A stretch of DNA of 64,000 nucleotides from positions 558,001 through 622,000 of the forward strand of contig NZ_SWFP01000004.1 in NCBI RefSeq assembly GCF_005869225.1, given 5' to 3'. Both the position numbers and the translations under genes were made by a program. Positions 45,239-54,352 of this stretch are shown piece after piece. Position 1 is the stretch's first letter; every line of letters starts with the position of its first letter. The notes under the pieces are model-generated. The model worked only from the letters and a program-made list of their open reading frames with translations, was not told the DNA's origin and made no database searches. This DNA is from Dyadobacter bucti (GTDB taxonomy: Bacteria; Bacteroidota; Bacteroidia; Cytophagales; Spirosomataceae).

Positions 45239-45283
45239 AAAGCAGAATCGCCCGGGAATTTCCCGGGCGATTCTGCTTTAATA
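45239..45283. terminator. bidirectional terminator between DUF4834-like gene and carB
   Basis: Two 20-base arms (45239-45258 and 45260-45279) are perfect reverse complements around one central T, starting AAAGCAGAATCG. The A/T flanks serve both the plus-strand gene ending at 45219 and carB ending at 45298. Confidence 0.9.
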
Positions 45284-45297
45284 TTATATCCGGATAA

Positions 45298-48141
45298 CTA
45301 CCGGCTCAGATATAGGTTACGTTCGCCGTAAATCTTCTGAAAAAAATCATCCTGCAAGTCGTCTATGAAATAAATGGCCTCTCCGGTAGATTTCATTTCC
45401 GGGCCGAGCTCTTTGTTCACATTTGGAAACTTGTTGAAAGAGAATACCGGAATTTTAATCGCCCAGCCTTTTTTGACAGGGTTAAAAGTGAAATCTTTCA
45501 CTTTTTTGGCACCCAGCATCAGTTTCGTGGCGTAGTTGACATAAGGTTCCTGGTATGCCTTACAAATAAACGGAACGGTTCTGGATGCTCTGGGATTTGC
45601 CTCAATTACGTAAACAACTCCATTTTTGACAGCAAACTGCACATTGATCAGCCCTTTAACACTCATGGCCAGTGCAATTTTTCGCGTATGCTCTTCAATC
45701 TGGCGGACTTCGTCGTCGGTCAGGTCAAAATGAGGCAGCGTTGCGTGTGAGTCTCCGGAATGGATACCAGCCGGCTCAATATGTTCCATCACACCAATGA
45801 TGTAAGCATCTTCACCGTCGCAGATTGCATCGGCTTCTGCTTCAAGCGCTCCTTCCAGAAAGTGGTCAAGCAAAATGTTGTTATCCGGGATGTCATGCAG
45901 GATTTTCACTACATGCTGTTCCAGTTCTTTTTCATTGATCACAATTTTCATATTCTGTCCACCCAAAACGTAGCTCGGGCGAACCAGCAAAGGAAAACCA
46001 AGTGAGCGGGACAGTTCTACCGCCGCGTCTGAAGTCCGGACAGTACCAAATTGCGGGAATGGGATACCCAGTTCTTCCAGAAGCGAAGAGAAACGGCCCC
46101 GGTCTTCTGCCCAGTCCAGAGAATGGTAGCTGGTGCCAATGATCTTAATGCCGTATTTTTCAAGTTTCTCAGCCATTTTGAGTGCTGTCTGCCCGCCAAG
46201 CTGCACAATAACACCCTCGGGTTTTTCATGCTGAATGATGTCGAACACATGCTCCCAGAATACCGGCTCAAAGTACAGCTTATCAGAAATATCCGGGTCG
46301 GTAGAAACTGTTTCAGGATTACAATTGATCATGATCGTTTCGTAACCACACTCCTTTGCCGCCAATACTCCGTGCACACATGAATAGTCGAACTCGATTC
46401 CCTGTCCGATACGGTTAGGTCCGGAGCCAAGTACCACGACCTTTTTGCGGTCGCTGGCGATTGATTCATTGTCGGGATATTCCTGAGAAGTATTGAATGT
46501 AGAGTAGTAATAGGGGGTTTTTGCCTCAAACTCAGCAGCGCAGGTATCCACACATTTATATACACGCTTGATGCCCAGAGCTGTTCTGCGATCGTAAACC
46601 TTACTTTCCTTGGTGTTCAGCAAATGTGCAATCTGACGGTCGGCGTATCCTTTTTGTTTTGCTATTAAAAGCAGTTCTTTCGGTAGATCTTCGAGGTCAA
46701 ATTTCTCGATTTCATGTTCAAGCTCGATCAGCTCTTCGATCTGGCGCAGGAACCAGGAGTCAATTTTGGTAAGATTTTGGATCGTTTTGAACGAAAGACC
46801 GATTTTGAATGCGTCATAAATGTGGAATAAACGGTCCCAGCTCGGGTGCTGCAGGCTATGTTTGATAGCTTCCTGGTCACGTAGCTCGCGACCGTCGGCA
46901 CCAAGGCCATTTCTGCGGATTTCCAGTGACTGACATGCTTTTTGCAAAGCCTCCTGGAAATTACGTCCGATTCCCATCGCCTCGCCCACAGACTTCATTT
47001 GAAGACCCAGTGAGCGGTCTGCACCTTTGAACTTATCAAAATTCCAGCGCGGAACTTTTACAATAACATAATCAATTGAAGGCTCAAAAAACGCGGAAGT
47101 GCTGCCCGTAATAGGGTTGATCAGCTCGTCTAGGTTGTACCCGATCGCCATTTTCGCTGCAATTTTCGCGATGGGGTAGCCGGTAGCTTTGGAAGCAAGG
47201 GCAGAAGACCGGGATACACGCGGGTTAATTTCAATCGCAATGATCTGGTCGTCAGCAGGATTTACAGAAAACTGAACATTACAGCCGCCTGCAAATTTCC
47301 CGATACCATCCATCATTTTGATCGCCAGGTCCCGCATTTGCTGATAGAGTGTATCAGGCAACGTCATCGCCGGTGCTACGGTGATACTATCGCCGGTATG
47401 AACACCCATCGGATCGAAATTCTCGATCGAGCAGATGATGATAAAGTTTCCTTTACCGTCGCGAAGCAATTCCAGCTCGTATTCTTTCCAGCCCATCGCG
47501 CTTTGTTCAACCAAAACTTCGTGGACGGGAGAGGCGTGGAGACCATTATTGAGGGCTTTATCAAAATCTTCTTCCCTTTCAACAAATCCACCGCCGGTTC
47601 CTCCCAAAGTGTAGGAAGGCCTGATCACAAGCGGAAAACCAATTTCCTGAGCGATCTCTTTTCCTTCCAGAAACGACCTTGCGGTACGTCCCTTGCATAC
47701 ATTTACGTCGAGTTCCAGCATTTTAAGACGGAATTTCTCCCTGTCTTCTGTGGTTTCGATCGCTTTAATGTCTACACCTATAATATCAACATCATATTTT
47801 TTCCAGACACCGGCTTTGTCACAATCAATAGCCAGGTTCAACGCAGTCTGGCCACCCATAGTCGGAAGTACCGCATCGATAGGGCGTCCCATCGCTTTGT
47901 GTTTTTCCAGAATTTCAACAATGGATTTCTTCTCTAAAGGTAGCAGATAAACATGATCGGCGCTGATAGGGTCCGTCATAATCGTCGCCGGATTGGAGTT
48001 GATCAGAACAACTTCTATTCCTTCCTCGCGTAATGAACGTGCTGCCTGTGAGCCTGCATAGTCAAATTCGCAAGCCTGACCGATGATAATTGGACCTGAA
48101 CCGATAATTAGAACGGAATTGATATTCGTATTTTTGGGCAC
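45298..48141 (-). CDS. carB: carbamoyl-phosphate synthase large subunit
   Basis: A 947-residue enzyme that makes carbamoyl phosphate for pyrimidine and arginine synthesis, with the small subunit CarA supplying ammonia. Both ATP-grasp halves are present: the N-terminal half starts SVLIIGSGPIIIGQACEFDYAG and the second half starts VVVLGSGPNRIGQGIEFDYSC, with matching EINPRVSRSSALASKATGYP and EANPRASRTVPF segments. Enterobacterial CarB has about 1070 residues; the C-terminal MGS-like allosteric domain (about 120 residues) is absent, and the frame ends cleanly after the second synthase half. A TAACTTTG promoter box lies about 95 bases upstream. Confidence 0.96.
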   Translation of the reverse strand: MPKNTNINSVLIIGSGPIIIGQACEFDYAGSQAARSLREEGIEVVLINSNPATIMTDPISADHVYLLPLEKKSIVEILEKHKAMGRPIDAVLPTMGGQTALNLAIDCDKAGVWKKYDVDIIGVDIKAIETTEDREKFRLKMLELDVNVCKGRTARSFLEGKEIAQEIGFPLVIRPSYTLGGTGGGFVEREEDFDKALNNGLHASPVHEVLVEQSAMGWKEYELELLRDGKGNFIIICSIENFDPMGVHTGDSITVAPAMTLPDTLYQQMRDLAIKMMDGIGKFAGGCNVQFSVNPADDQIIAIEINPRVSRSSALASKATGYPIAKIAAKMAIGYNLDELINPITGSTSAFFEPSIDYVIVKVPRWNFDKFKGADRSLGLQMKSVGEAMGIGRNFQEALQKACQSLEIRRNGLGADGRELRDQEAIKHSLQHPSWDRLFHIYDAFKIGLSFKTIQNLTKIDSWFLRQIEELIELEHEIEKFDLEDLPKELLLIAKQKGYADRQIAHLLNTKESKVYDRRTALGIKRVYKCVDTCAAEFEAKTPYYYSTFNTSQEYPDNESIASDRKKVVVLGSGPNRIGQGIEFDYSCVHGVLAAKECGYETIMINCNPETVSTDPDISDKLYFEPVFWEHVFDIIQHEKPEGVIVQLGGQTALKMAEKLEKYGIKIIGTSYHSLDWAEDRGRFSSLLEELGIPFPQFGTVRTSDAAVELSRSLGFPLLVRPSYVLGGQNMKIVINEKELEQHVVKILHDIPDNNILLDHFLEGALEAEADAICDGEDAYIIGVMEHIEPAGIHSGDSHATLPHFDLTDDEVRQIEEHTRKIALAMSVKGLINVQFAVKNGVVYVIEANPRASRTVPFICKAYQEPYVNYATKLMLGAKKVKDFTFNPVKKGWAIKIPVFSFNKFPNVNKELGPEMKSTGEAIYFIDDLQDDFFQKIYGERNLYLSR

Positions 48142-48235
48142 AGTAATATGGTAATTTGTAGAAATGAAGAAAAAAACTTTAACAACTTTTGGGGTTGCCT
48201 GGTAATTTTGAGCAGGGGTACGTCCAAAAATTCCA

Positions 48236-48243
48236 CAAAGTTA
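48236..48243 (-). promoter_or_regulatory. -7 box (TAACTTTG) of carB
   Basis: An exact TAnnTTTG match on the minus strand, about 95 bases before the ATG. That implies a moderately long leader in which I see no clear attenuator hairpin. Confidence 0.4.
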
Positions 48244-48409
48244 ATTCACATATCGGAAAAAGAAGGGTTGGGTACTGGAAATCTGCATTAATTTTTAGTC
48301 TAAACATTAAGACCTGCTTATAAGTAATTGAATATAAGCTTATTTGTAGCAGAAGGTAAGAATGTTTCTGATACAATTTGATACGGAACCGTGGCGTCGA
48401 TGTCAAAAT

Positions 48410-50251
48410 TTATTGTAACGGAACAATAGAAGGGGCGGAAATGTCGAAATCGCGAAGCCGGAGTGGTACATTTCCACTCGCACCAAAGCGGAACGGGGCG
48501 GAGTTACCGGGGATATTGGGATAGTAACCCATCTTGATCTGAATAGTGTTGAACGTCAAACTCTCATTTCGAAGCCTGAGGCCAAGCCCATATCCCTGAT
48601 AAAGCGGACCGTCCCATAAATGCAATTGGTCGCTGTTGACAAGACCGAGGTCGATAGAAACGAAATACGCGATCCGGAACCCGAGAATACTTTTATCAGA
48701 GAAAAAAACCGTTTCTGTGCCGACAGTGAATTTTTTGGTTCCTATCAACTGATCGTTATTGATTCCCCTGATCCCCTGCTCACCACTGATATTCAGGTAA
48801 TCCAGCGGATCGCGGTTAATACCCCGCGTATAACGAAAACTTAAAAACTGCCTGAAAAAACTGTAACGAAAAGGGATCAGGTTGCTGATGTAGTTGATCT
48901 GCCCGCTGACAACTCCCTGCTGAGCCTTACCGTTTTTGGAATATGTACCAACATTAGCAAGCCCGTACATGTAGCCGAGGTTGTGCGGAAGGTATCGGCC
49001 TGCGGCGTACTGGATGCCGCCGTATCCCCTGGATCCAAATTCGGTATTTTCCTGCCCCAATGTAAGCGAAAAGAGGTTTCCGACCGGAACGTCCTCCGTC
49101 CGCCCGAAGCCATAGATCAATACGTCCCTTTTATAGTTCCTGTTGGAGTACCCGAAACTCACCAGGGTAGCGCTACGGTTCCAATAGAGGCGGTTGCTAT
49201 CCGGCGTCACTTCCGGCCTTTGCACAAAATGGTATTTGTTATGCCGGATTGCGGCAACGATCCGGGAATTTTCGCTTAGTTTACTGTTTTTAAAGGGGAA
49301 TTTGAAGGCTCGTCCAAGCCAGGCATCATAGTAGTTGAATTTTGTAGGGAAAATCAACGGCTCTTCGATGTCATTGATAAGCCGTTTATTTTGACGCACC
49401 CATACACGACCGGCATCCACGGATCCGGCATATTTGGTTTCCGTGGTTAAAAAGCGACGATAAAAGCGGATCGATTTCTCTTCCAGGTCCCGTTCATAAA
49501 TAAAACTGGCCTGGCCGGTGATGAAAGTTTTGCCGATATAAGGTACGGTGTAAATGGTCCTGAACTGGAATTTTTTACCCACATTATCCAGCGCGTCCCA
49601 TCGGACTCTGGTGAGCTGCGAGTGGGTGGTACCCCGCACGTTGATATCCTCAATCCCAACATTGAATTTCTTAAATGAGCTGAAACCACCAGCAAAATTC
49701 AACGACCATGAATCCTGTATCAGTACAACCACATCTGCCATCCAGGTTACATCTTTGCGGGGAATGACAATGATACGGGCATCGACAATGGTTTTGTTCG
49801 TTCTGAGCAGACGTTCATTGTCTTTCAACACCTGCGCCTGAATATCGTCACCTTCCGAAAACAGTAAAAATGATCTCCTGATGATCCCTTCGCGGGTATT
49901 GGTATGGACCCGTTTGCTGAGAAACTTTTCCAGCCGGTTTCCTTTTCTTGTTGTATCATAAACCGATTCGCCCAGTATGTCAAGCTGGCGGATAAATACT
50001 TTGCGGATCACCATTCCCTCGTACGGAGTAAACGGATTTGTTTCAATTTCCTTTACCTCAGTAACCTTTCCCTGGTTATACACATCCCGGAACAAAAGCC
50101 TGTAAACAGCCCGCGAAAATTTCGTTTTCGACATCCTGGCTTTCAGGTTCGTATAGCGGATGCTATCCCGGCTGTGTACTTCCAGGCTATCGGGATTTTG
50201 GGCCGATGCAAAGGTCGCCAGCAACAGAAAAAGCACTAAATATCTACACAT
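48410..50251 (-). CDS. BamA/TamA-like outer-membrane beta-barrel protein
   Basis: A 613-residue outer-membrane protein. The signal peptide MCRYLVLFLLLATFASA is followed by a POTRA-like periplasmic region (about 80-195, EGMVIRKVFIRQLDILGESVYD onwards) and a long C-terminal barrel (about 200-613) with repeated aromatic strands. It resembles the BamA/TamA surface-antigen superfamily but is shorter than BamA, with perhaps one or two POTRA units. It may insert or export envelope proteins. Start at ATG 50251; in-frame GTG and TTG starts lie just upstream. Confidence 0.75.
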   Translation of the reverse strand: MCRYLVLFLLLATFASAQNPDSLEVHSRDSIRYTNLKARMSKTKFSRAVYRLLFRDVYNQGKVTEVKEIETNPFTPYEGMVIRKVFIRQLDILGESVYDTTRKGNRLEKFLSKRVHTNTREGIIRRSFLLFSEGDDIQAQVLKDNERLLRTNKTIVDARIIVIPRKDVTWMADVVVLIQDSWSLNFAGGFSSFKKFNVGIEDINVRGTTHSQLTRVRWDALDNVGKKFQFRTIYTVPYIGKTFITGQASFIYERDLEEKSIRFYRRFLTTETKYAGSVDAGRVWVRQNKRLINDIEEPLIFPTKFNYYDAWLGRAFKFPFKNSKLSENSRIVAAIRHNKYHFVQRPEVTPDSNRLYWNRSATLVSFGYSNRNYKRDVLIYGFGRTEDVPVGNLFSLTLGQENTEFGSRGYGGIQYAAGRYLPHNLGYMYGLANVGTYSKNGKAQQGVVSGQINYISNLIPFRYSFFRQFLSFRYTRGINRDPLDYLNISGEQGIRGINNDQLIGTKKFTVGTETVFFSDKSILGFRIAYFVSIDLGLVNSDQLHLWDGPLYQGYGLGLRLRNESLTFNTIQIKMGYYPNIPGNSAPFRFGASGNVPLRLRDFDISAPSIVPLQ

Positions 50252-50365
50252 GTGCACTTTTAATTCCAAATCAACAGACTTAACGTAAACGTACGGATGT
50301 CTGATATAATGAGATCGCTTAAAGGGATTTAAAGAACGGGCGTAGGCGGCTTTTTGGTAAGAAAA

Positions 50366-52051
50366 TTATGGTCTATTCGCTTCGATAATGGCAGTGGAAG
50401 TTTTTTCGGTGTTGCTGGGAGACGGGGCACTTTTAAGCGCAAACTTTCCGTTCGGCCGGATCAGCGCGAACGTGGCGGCATCCAGCGGGTTTAGTTTAAA
50501 GAGCAGGTCCATGCTCTGGCTGCTGTCCAGAAACAGGTGTACACCTTTGAGCCTGTGCCTGACAACATATTGCTTCAGCAGCGCATCCGAAACAACTAGT
50601 TCGTCCCCCGCCAAGTGCAGGTAAATGAAGACAACATTCTGCGGGACCTGCGCCTGCAGCATAGGCATGTAGTCCAGTTCTTCCCTGCTTTTGGCGTCTT
50701 CAAAATTCCATTTCGACAGGTAAATGGTTTTTCCTTTGTAAAGATCCAGGATACGGTTCAGCCAGGACGTGCCCCGGTCATTGGAAGCAGCGATAAAATA
50801 ACCGGGCAAAACTTCGGTCGGGTCTGTTTTGAGATCTTTAAACTCCACTATTCTTCGGATATCGCTGCTGTCCTTCACTTCCAGGCGTACGATTTCATCC
50901 ACCGACTGCCTGAACTGCGGAATACCAATCCTGGACTGAACATGCGAATTGAGCAGGAGTTGTTGTTTATAGGTATAACGGTAAAGGTTTTTGGCAAGAT
51001 ACCTTGCTTTGAGAAACTCCGTCGCAGTACTGTCGAAAAGGTCGGAGTAAATCCTGCTTTCCCTTTCAAAATTGAAAAGCAGGTTCAGTACCATTTCATT
51101 TTTAGCAAAAATCTTATTCAGGAAATCAAGTTCGCCTTTTTCTGCAATCCCATTGCCTTGTATATCTGTCAAACGCTGCTTTTCCTCGGTAGTGAGCGTC
51201 GAAACATTATTTTTGATCAAGGTCGCCATCAGCCGCACAGGAAGAGAGTTGGTACGGGTGGGATTGGAATACTTCCTTTCCTCTACCCGCTGGTCCGCAT
51301 ATGCGCCAAAACGATTAGCCCAGAGCACGCGCTGAGCCGTAAGCGGCGGGGCAGAAAGTCGGTTCAGGCTGTCGAGCAGGTCCTTTCCAAGACTAATCTG
51401 GTTGCTCAGCGCATGTTCAAAAAGTATCTGAAGCTGTTCTTCGTCCGCGATCGACTTGGCCCAGTTAAACAAAGCCGGAGAATAGACCTGATTTTGGGAT
51501 ACGTTTTGGATCGCCGAGAGCCTGAGTTGCGCCCGCCTCGCAGCCAGCGCCTTGGCGTCGGATGCACTTGTCTCCCAGAAAGACCTGAAAAAATCGGTGC
51601 CTAATGATCTATTGGAATTTAAAAGTTGGTTTTCCGCAGCCACATATTGCATAAACTGGTTGTTGGCGTCGGCATTCGCACCAGCGAAATAGAACAGTTT
51701 TTTTGCTTTGCCCAGGGAGTCACCGTCGAAGGTAATCTCAACTGTCCCCTTTGAACCCAGAAATGTAGTGAAAGCTCTTCCCCCATAGTCCAGGTAAAAC
51801 TCTTCGCTTGGGAAAAGTATCGGCAAAGACAGACGAAAACTGCCGTCCGCTTCCAGCGGCGCTTGTTTGCTCAGTTCTGACTGCGGCTGTAAGATATTGT
51901 TCCTGGAAAACGTAATGAATGGCGCCTGGCGGTAAAGTCTTCCGTTCAGGTTAAGGATCCGTCCTTTGATGATCAGAGAGTCAGTGGAAGCAAAAGTTTC
52001 GGATAAAAAACCGGAAAGCAGAACGGCCAGAAGGATAAAGCGCATGCACAT
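50366..52051 (-). CDS. TlpA-like thioredoxin-fold protein lacking CxxC
   Basis: A 561-residue secreted protein with signal peptide MCMRFILLAVLLSGFLSETFA. A large N-terminal region (about 25-415) of beta and helical segments includes a DUF4369-like start, LIIKGRILNLNG. The C-terminal domain (about 437-545) follows the TlpA plan: KGKTIYLSKWNFEDAKSREE, where active TlpA domains have GKxVLLDFWATWCGPCRxE, then VVFIYLHLAGDE and GVHLFLD. Aligned without gaps, CGPC reads DAKS (452-455). It therefore cannot do thiol redox chemistry and may bind or scaffold. ATG 52051 and ATG 52045 are equivalent. It lies 100 bases downstream of nuoC. Confidence 0.75.
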   Translation of the reverse strand: MCMRFILLAVLLSGFLSETFASTDSLIIKGRILNLNGRLYRQAPFITFSRNNILQPQSELSKQAPLEADGSFRLSLPILFPSEEFYLDYGGRAFTTFLGSKGTVEITFDGDSLGKAKKLFYFAGANADANNQFMQYVAAENQLLNSNRSLGTDFFRSFWETSASDAKALAARRAQLRLSAIQNVSQNQVYSPALFNWAKSIADEEQLQILFEHALSNQISLGKDLLDSLNRLSAPPLTAQRVLWANRFGAYADQRVEERKYSNPTRTNSLPVRLMATLIKNNVSTLTTEEKQRLTDIQGNGIAEKGELDFLNKIFAKNEMVLNLLFNFERESRIYSDLFDSTATEFLKARYLAKNLYRYTYKQQLLLNSHVQSRIGIPQFRQSVDEIVRLEVKDSSDIRRIVEFKDLKTDPTEVLPGYFIAASNDRGTSWLNRILDLYKGKTIYLSKWNFEDAKSREELDYMPMLQAQVPQNVVFIYLHLAGDELVVSDALLKQYVVRHRLKGVHLFLDSSQSMDLLFKLNPLDAATFALIRPNGKFALKSAPSPSNTEKTSTAIIEANRP

Positions 52052-52150
52052 GAAAATTAAAAATTGTAACGAAAAATAGTGAGCCTTTTTTATCGAACCA
52101 AATTTGTTCCTGTTATTTCCCCGCATTATCCCGCAGGATCTCAGGCTAAA

Positions 52151-52723
52151 TCAGATACGGTCTTCACTGAAAGCTCCATCGCCCGGTGTATCGGCGCCCG
52201 GCGCTCCGGCGCCCGGCGCTCCGGCTTCGTAGCGGACATATATTCCGTGGTAGCGGTCCTGGACTGAATAGTCTTTCCGCAGAGGATGTCCTTCCCAATC
52301 TTCCGGCAGAAGTATCCTGCGCAGATCCGGGTGTCCCTCAAAATGGATACCCATCAGATCAAAAGCTTCGCGTTCATGCCAGTCGGCAGTCCGCCAGATG
52401 TGGCTTACAGTCGGTACCGAAGGCAGCGGATCGCCTGGGATATTTCTTGGAAAAGTTGCTTTCAGCATGAGGTCATGCCCATACGGGATGGATGTAAGGT
52501 TATAAATCACTTCCATCGTATTCAACCCCGCGCCATTGTCCATAGCTGTTATGCAAGCGAGATAATCAAAATACAGACGGTTGTCCTCATGCAGAAACTT
52601 GCAAATTTCGCCCACTTTTTCAACCGGAACAATCAGTACCGGCTGCGGCTCTTTGGCATCGGCATCAATCTCAATATCGGTAAACTGTGAAGAAATAATA
52701 GCCGTGATTTCCTGAAAAGTCAT
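52151..52723 (-). CDS. nuoC: NADH-quinone oxidoreductase subunit C
   Basis: A 190-residue subunit of the peripheral arm of complex I (Nqo5-like). The signature HEREAFDLMGIHFEGHPDLRR-type core is present (WHEREAFDLMGIHFEGHPD), then ILLPEDWEGHPLRKDYSVQ. The last about 24 residues are a Gly/Ala/Pro tail not expected in the family, encoded by a 15-bp tandem repeat. nuoB ends 21 bases upstream, and no nuoD follows. Confidence 0.93.
   Translation of the reverse strand: MTFQEITAIISSQFTDIEIDADAKEPQPVLIVPVEKVGEICKFLHEDNRLYFDYLACITAMDNGAGLNTMEVIYNLTSIPYGHDLMLKATFPRNIPGDPLPSVPTVSHIWRTADWHEREAFDLMGIHFEGHPDLRRILLPEDWEGHPLRKDYSVQDRYHGIYVRYEAGAPGAGAPGADTPGDGAFSEDRI
52192..52225. repeat. 15-bp tandem repeat at the 3' end of nuoC
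   Basis: The unit CGGCGCCCGGCGCTC occurs at 52192-52206 and 52207-52221 with a partial third copy. On the coding strand it gives repeated GAPGA. Copy number is likely to vary by slippage. Confidence 0.8.
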
Positions 52724-52744
52724 GATTGGATCAAATTAAATATG

Positions 52745-53269
52745 TCATTGCGCTACGGTCTCAGCGGCTTCCATTTCCAGGAACAATTCCGGGGCCAACG
52801 GGTGCTCGCCCCTGATCTTTTCCTGTAGTTTCATAAAGCCTCCGATCAGTGCCTCCGGCCGTGGAGGACAACCCGGAACGTATACGTCGACGGGTATGAT
52901 CCTGTCCACACCTTTCACCACATGGTAGCCATGTTCCCAGTAAGGACCTCCACAGTTTGAGCAACTGCCCATAGAAATAACATAGCGAGGCTCCGGCATT
53001 TGTTCATACAATCTGCGGATCCGGTCGGCCATTTTAAAGGTTACCGTTCCTGCTACGATCATCACATCCGACTGGCGGGGAGACGGCCGCGGCATGATCC
53101 CGAAACGTTCCAGATCATAGTTTGAAGCGTACGCAGCCATCATTTCGATGGCACAGCATGCCAGCCCGAAACCCATCGGCCACAGCGAAGAAAGACGCGC
53201 CCAGTTCATCAGATCTTCCGCATTCGTCAGTATAATGCCGCCGTCACCGGTTTTTATTCTTTCACTCAT
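52745..53269 (-). CDS. nuoB: NADH-quinone oxidoreductase subunit B
   Basis: A 174-residue subunit carrying the terminal N2 [4Fe-4S] cluster of complex I. The four ligands are visible: tandem Cys38-Cys39 in [12 protein letters not shown], Cys103 in [11 protein letters not shown] and Cys134 in [11 protein letters not shown]. It is followed by nuoC. The usual preceding gene, nuoA, lies 9.2 kb away on the same strand beyond a block of opposite-strand genes. Confidence 0.96.
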   Translation of the reverse strand: MSERIKTGDGGIILTNAEDLMNWARLSSLWPMGFGLACCAIEMMAAYASNYDLERFGIMPRPSPRQSDVMIVAGTVTFKMADRIRRLYEQMPEPRYVISMGSCSNCGGPYWEHGYHVVKGVDRIIPVDVYVPGCPPRPEALIGGFMKLQEKIRGEHPLAPELFLEMEAAETVAQ

Positions 53270-53310
53270 TTTTCTTAGTAGCGTTATCTTTATTTTTTTG
53301 GGAAGATTTT

Positions 53311-53440
53311 CTCAGGTATTGTCACTTTTTGTCAGGTGTGGTCAGATATTGTTATTTATGGTCAGGTGTTGTTAACTTCATGACAATCCATGACAATAAA
53401 TGACTTCATGATAACTCATGACCTCATAACACTCCATAAC
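53311..53440. repeat. 10-bp-phased GTYA array that reverses orientation
   Basis: From 53321 to 53374, GTCA or GTTA begins every 10 bases exactly (53321, 53331, 53341, 53351, 53361, 53371), with a weaker unit at 53311; the consensus is near GTCAGGTRTT. From 53381 the units appear inverted as TGAC/TGAT/TAAC at 53381, 53391, 53401, 53409, 53419, 53427 and 53437. The centre is GTTAAC. It lies upstream of nuoB on the minus strand and of the gene at 53587 on the plus strand. Confidence 0.75.
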
Positions 53441-53516
53441 CTACTTTCCCACTTCCCAATATTTCGCTCCTTCCGTGGTACGGATATTGCTCTTAAAGAG
53501 GTATGACCGTGCCGTA

Positions 53517-53524
53517 CAAAAGTA
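53517..53524 (-). promoter_or_regulatory. possible -7 box (TACTTTTG) for nuoBC
   Basis: An exact TAnnTTTG match on the minus strand. If used, nuoBC would have a leader of about 240 bases that includes the phased array. The -33 region is poor. Confidence 0.3.
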
Positions 53525-53586
53525 ACCATATTTAAGAATAAACGGTTTCCATTCATTCAGAACCCATAAATTAACTACACGTCAAT

Positions 53587-54327
53587 ATGAAAATCAAACT
53601 ACTTTTTTGTGCCTTGCTGGCCATGTTAGTGATCGAGGTGAAAGCGCAGCAGGATTCTACGTTCAGGACGTTCAAACAGGGGATGGCTATCTACGCCGAG
53701 TTTGGACTTTTACCTAATAACAAATCCATGAGAGACCAGCTAGACCGGTTGAATATCAAGCCATTCACATCTATGATGGGCTCATTTGTGCTGGCTCGAA
53801 GAATGGAAGGCCAAAAATGGTTTTCGGAGGGACGCATTATTTTGATGAACAGTACCAATTACACTTCAGACAAGGATGTGCCGAAGGCCTACCTGGGCGG
53901 TCTAGGCTTTGGAATGGATGGTGGGCCAAAATTGGTGAACACGAGCAGATGGAATGTACTGATCCCGATCGGGGTGGATGTTATGTTTTACCGGCTCAAA
54001 ATAAGAAACAACGGTTCTGCTACCCTTTCACAGATTGTTCAGAATCCCGGAGCCTACCAACCGGTCAAGTTGTTTACCAGAAATATCAATGCCCACGCGG
54101 GTATCGGCGTCGATTATAAATTGAATACCAGGTCCAGGATCAACGATGCTGTTTACATCAGCGGGAAGGCAACATATCATTTGCCGGTTCTGGGCAGGAG
54201 AGATTGGAAAAGTGAGGATGTAACAGTCTCCGATCTTTCTAACCTGAAACTGAACCAGGTTTATCTGCAGCTGGGATTGGTGTTTTTCCCAAAAAACAGC
54301 GGTAAAATGTGGCATGGGATGCACTGA
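53587..54327 (+). CDS. hypothetical outer-membrane-type protein
   Basis: A 246-residue secreted protein with signal peptide MKIKLLFCALLAMLVIEVKAQ. The mature part has alternating strands such as GMAIYAEFGLLPN, SRWNVLIPIGVDVMFYRL and NINAHAGIGVDYKLNT, ending in LNQVYLQLGLVFFP, which is consistent with a small beta-barrel. No family is recognised with certainty. It is the first plus-strand gene of the block between nuoB and nuoA and ends at a good terminator, so it is probably transcribed separately from the RHS gene. Confidence 0.75.
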   Translation: MKIKLLFCALLAMLVIEVKAQQDSTFRTFKQGMAIYAEFGLLPNNKSMRDQLDRLNIKPFTSMMGSFVLARRMEGQKWFSEGRIILMNSTNYTSDKDVPKAYLGGLGFGMDGGPKLVNTSRWNVLIPIGVDVMFYRLKIRNNGSATLSQIVQNPGAYQPVKLFTRNINAHAGIGVDYKLNTRSRINDAVYISGKATYHLPVLGRRDWKSEDVTVSDLSNLKLNQVYLQLGLVFFPKNSGKMWHGMH

Positions 54328-54352
54328 GGGAAAATAGGTTATCGCAGCATGC

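Noticed and set aside
47338-47937. A 199-codon plus-strand open frame opposite carB
   Set aside because: It is antisense to a highly conserved part of CarB and has no family features.
48179-48406. A 75-codon minus-strand frame between carB and the barrel protein
   Set aside because: It overlaps the carB promoter box and shows no family features or convincing start.
50615-51604. A 329-codon plus-strand open frame opposite the TlpA-like gene
   Set aside because: It has no recognisable domain, and the minus-strand frame has a signal peptide and a thioredoxin-fold C-terminus.
53311-53440. Phased array considered as a CRISPR
   Set aside because: Units are 10 bases with no unique spacers, they change orientation midway, and no cas gene is present.
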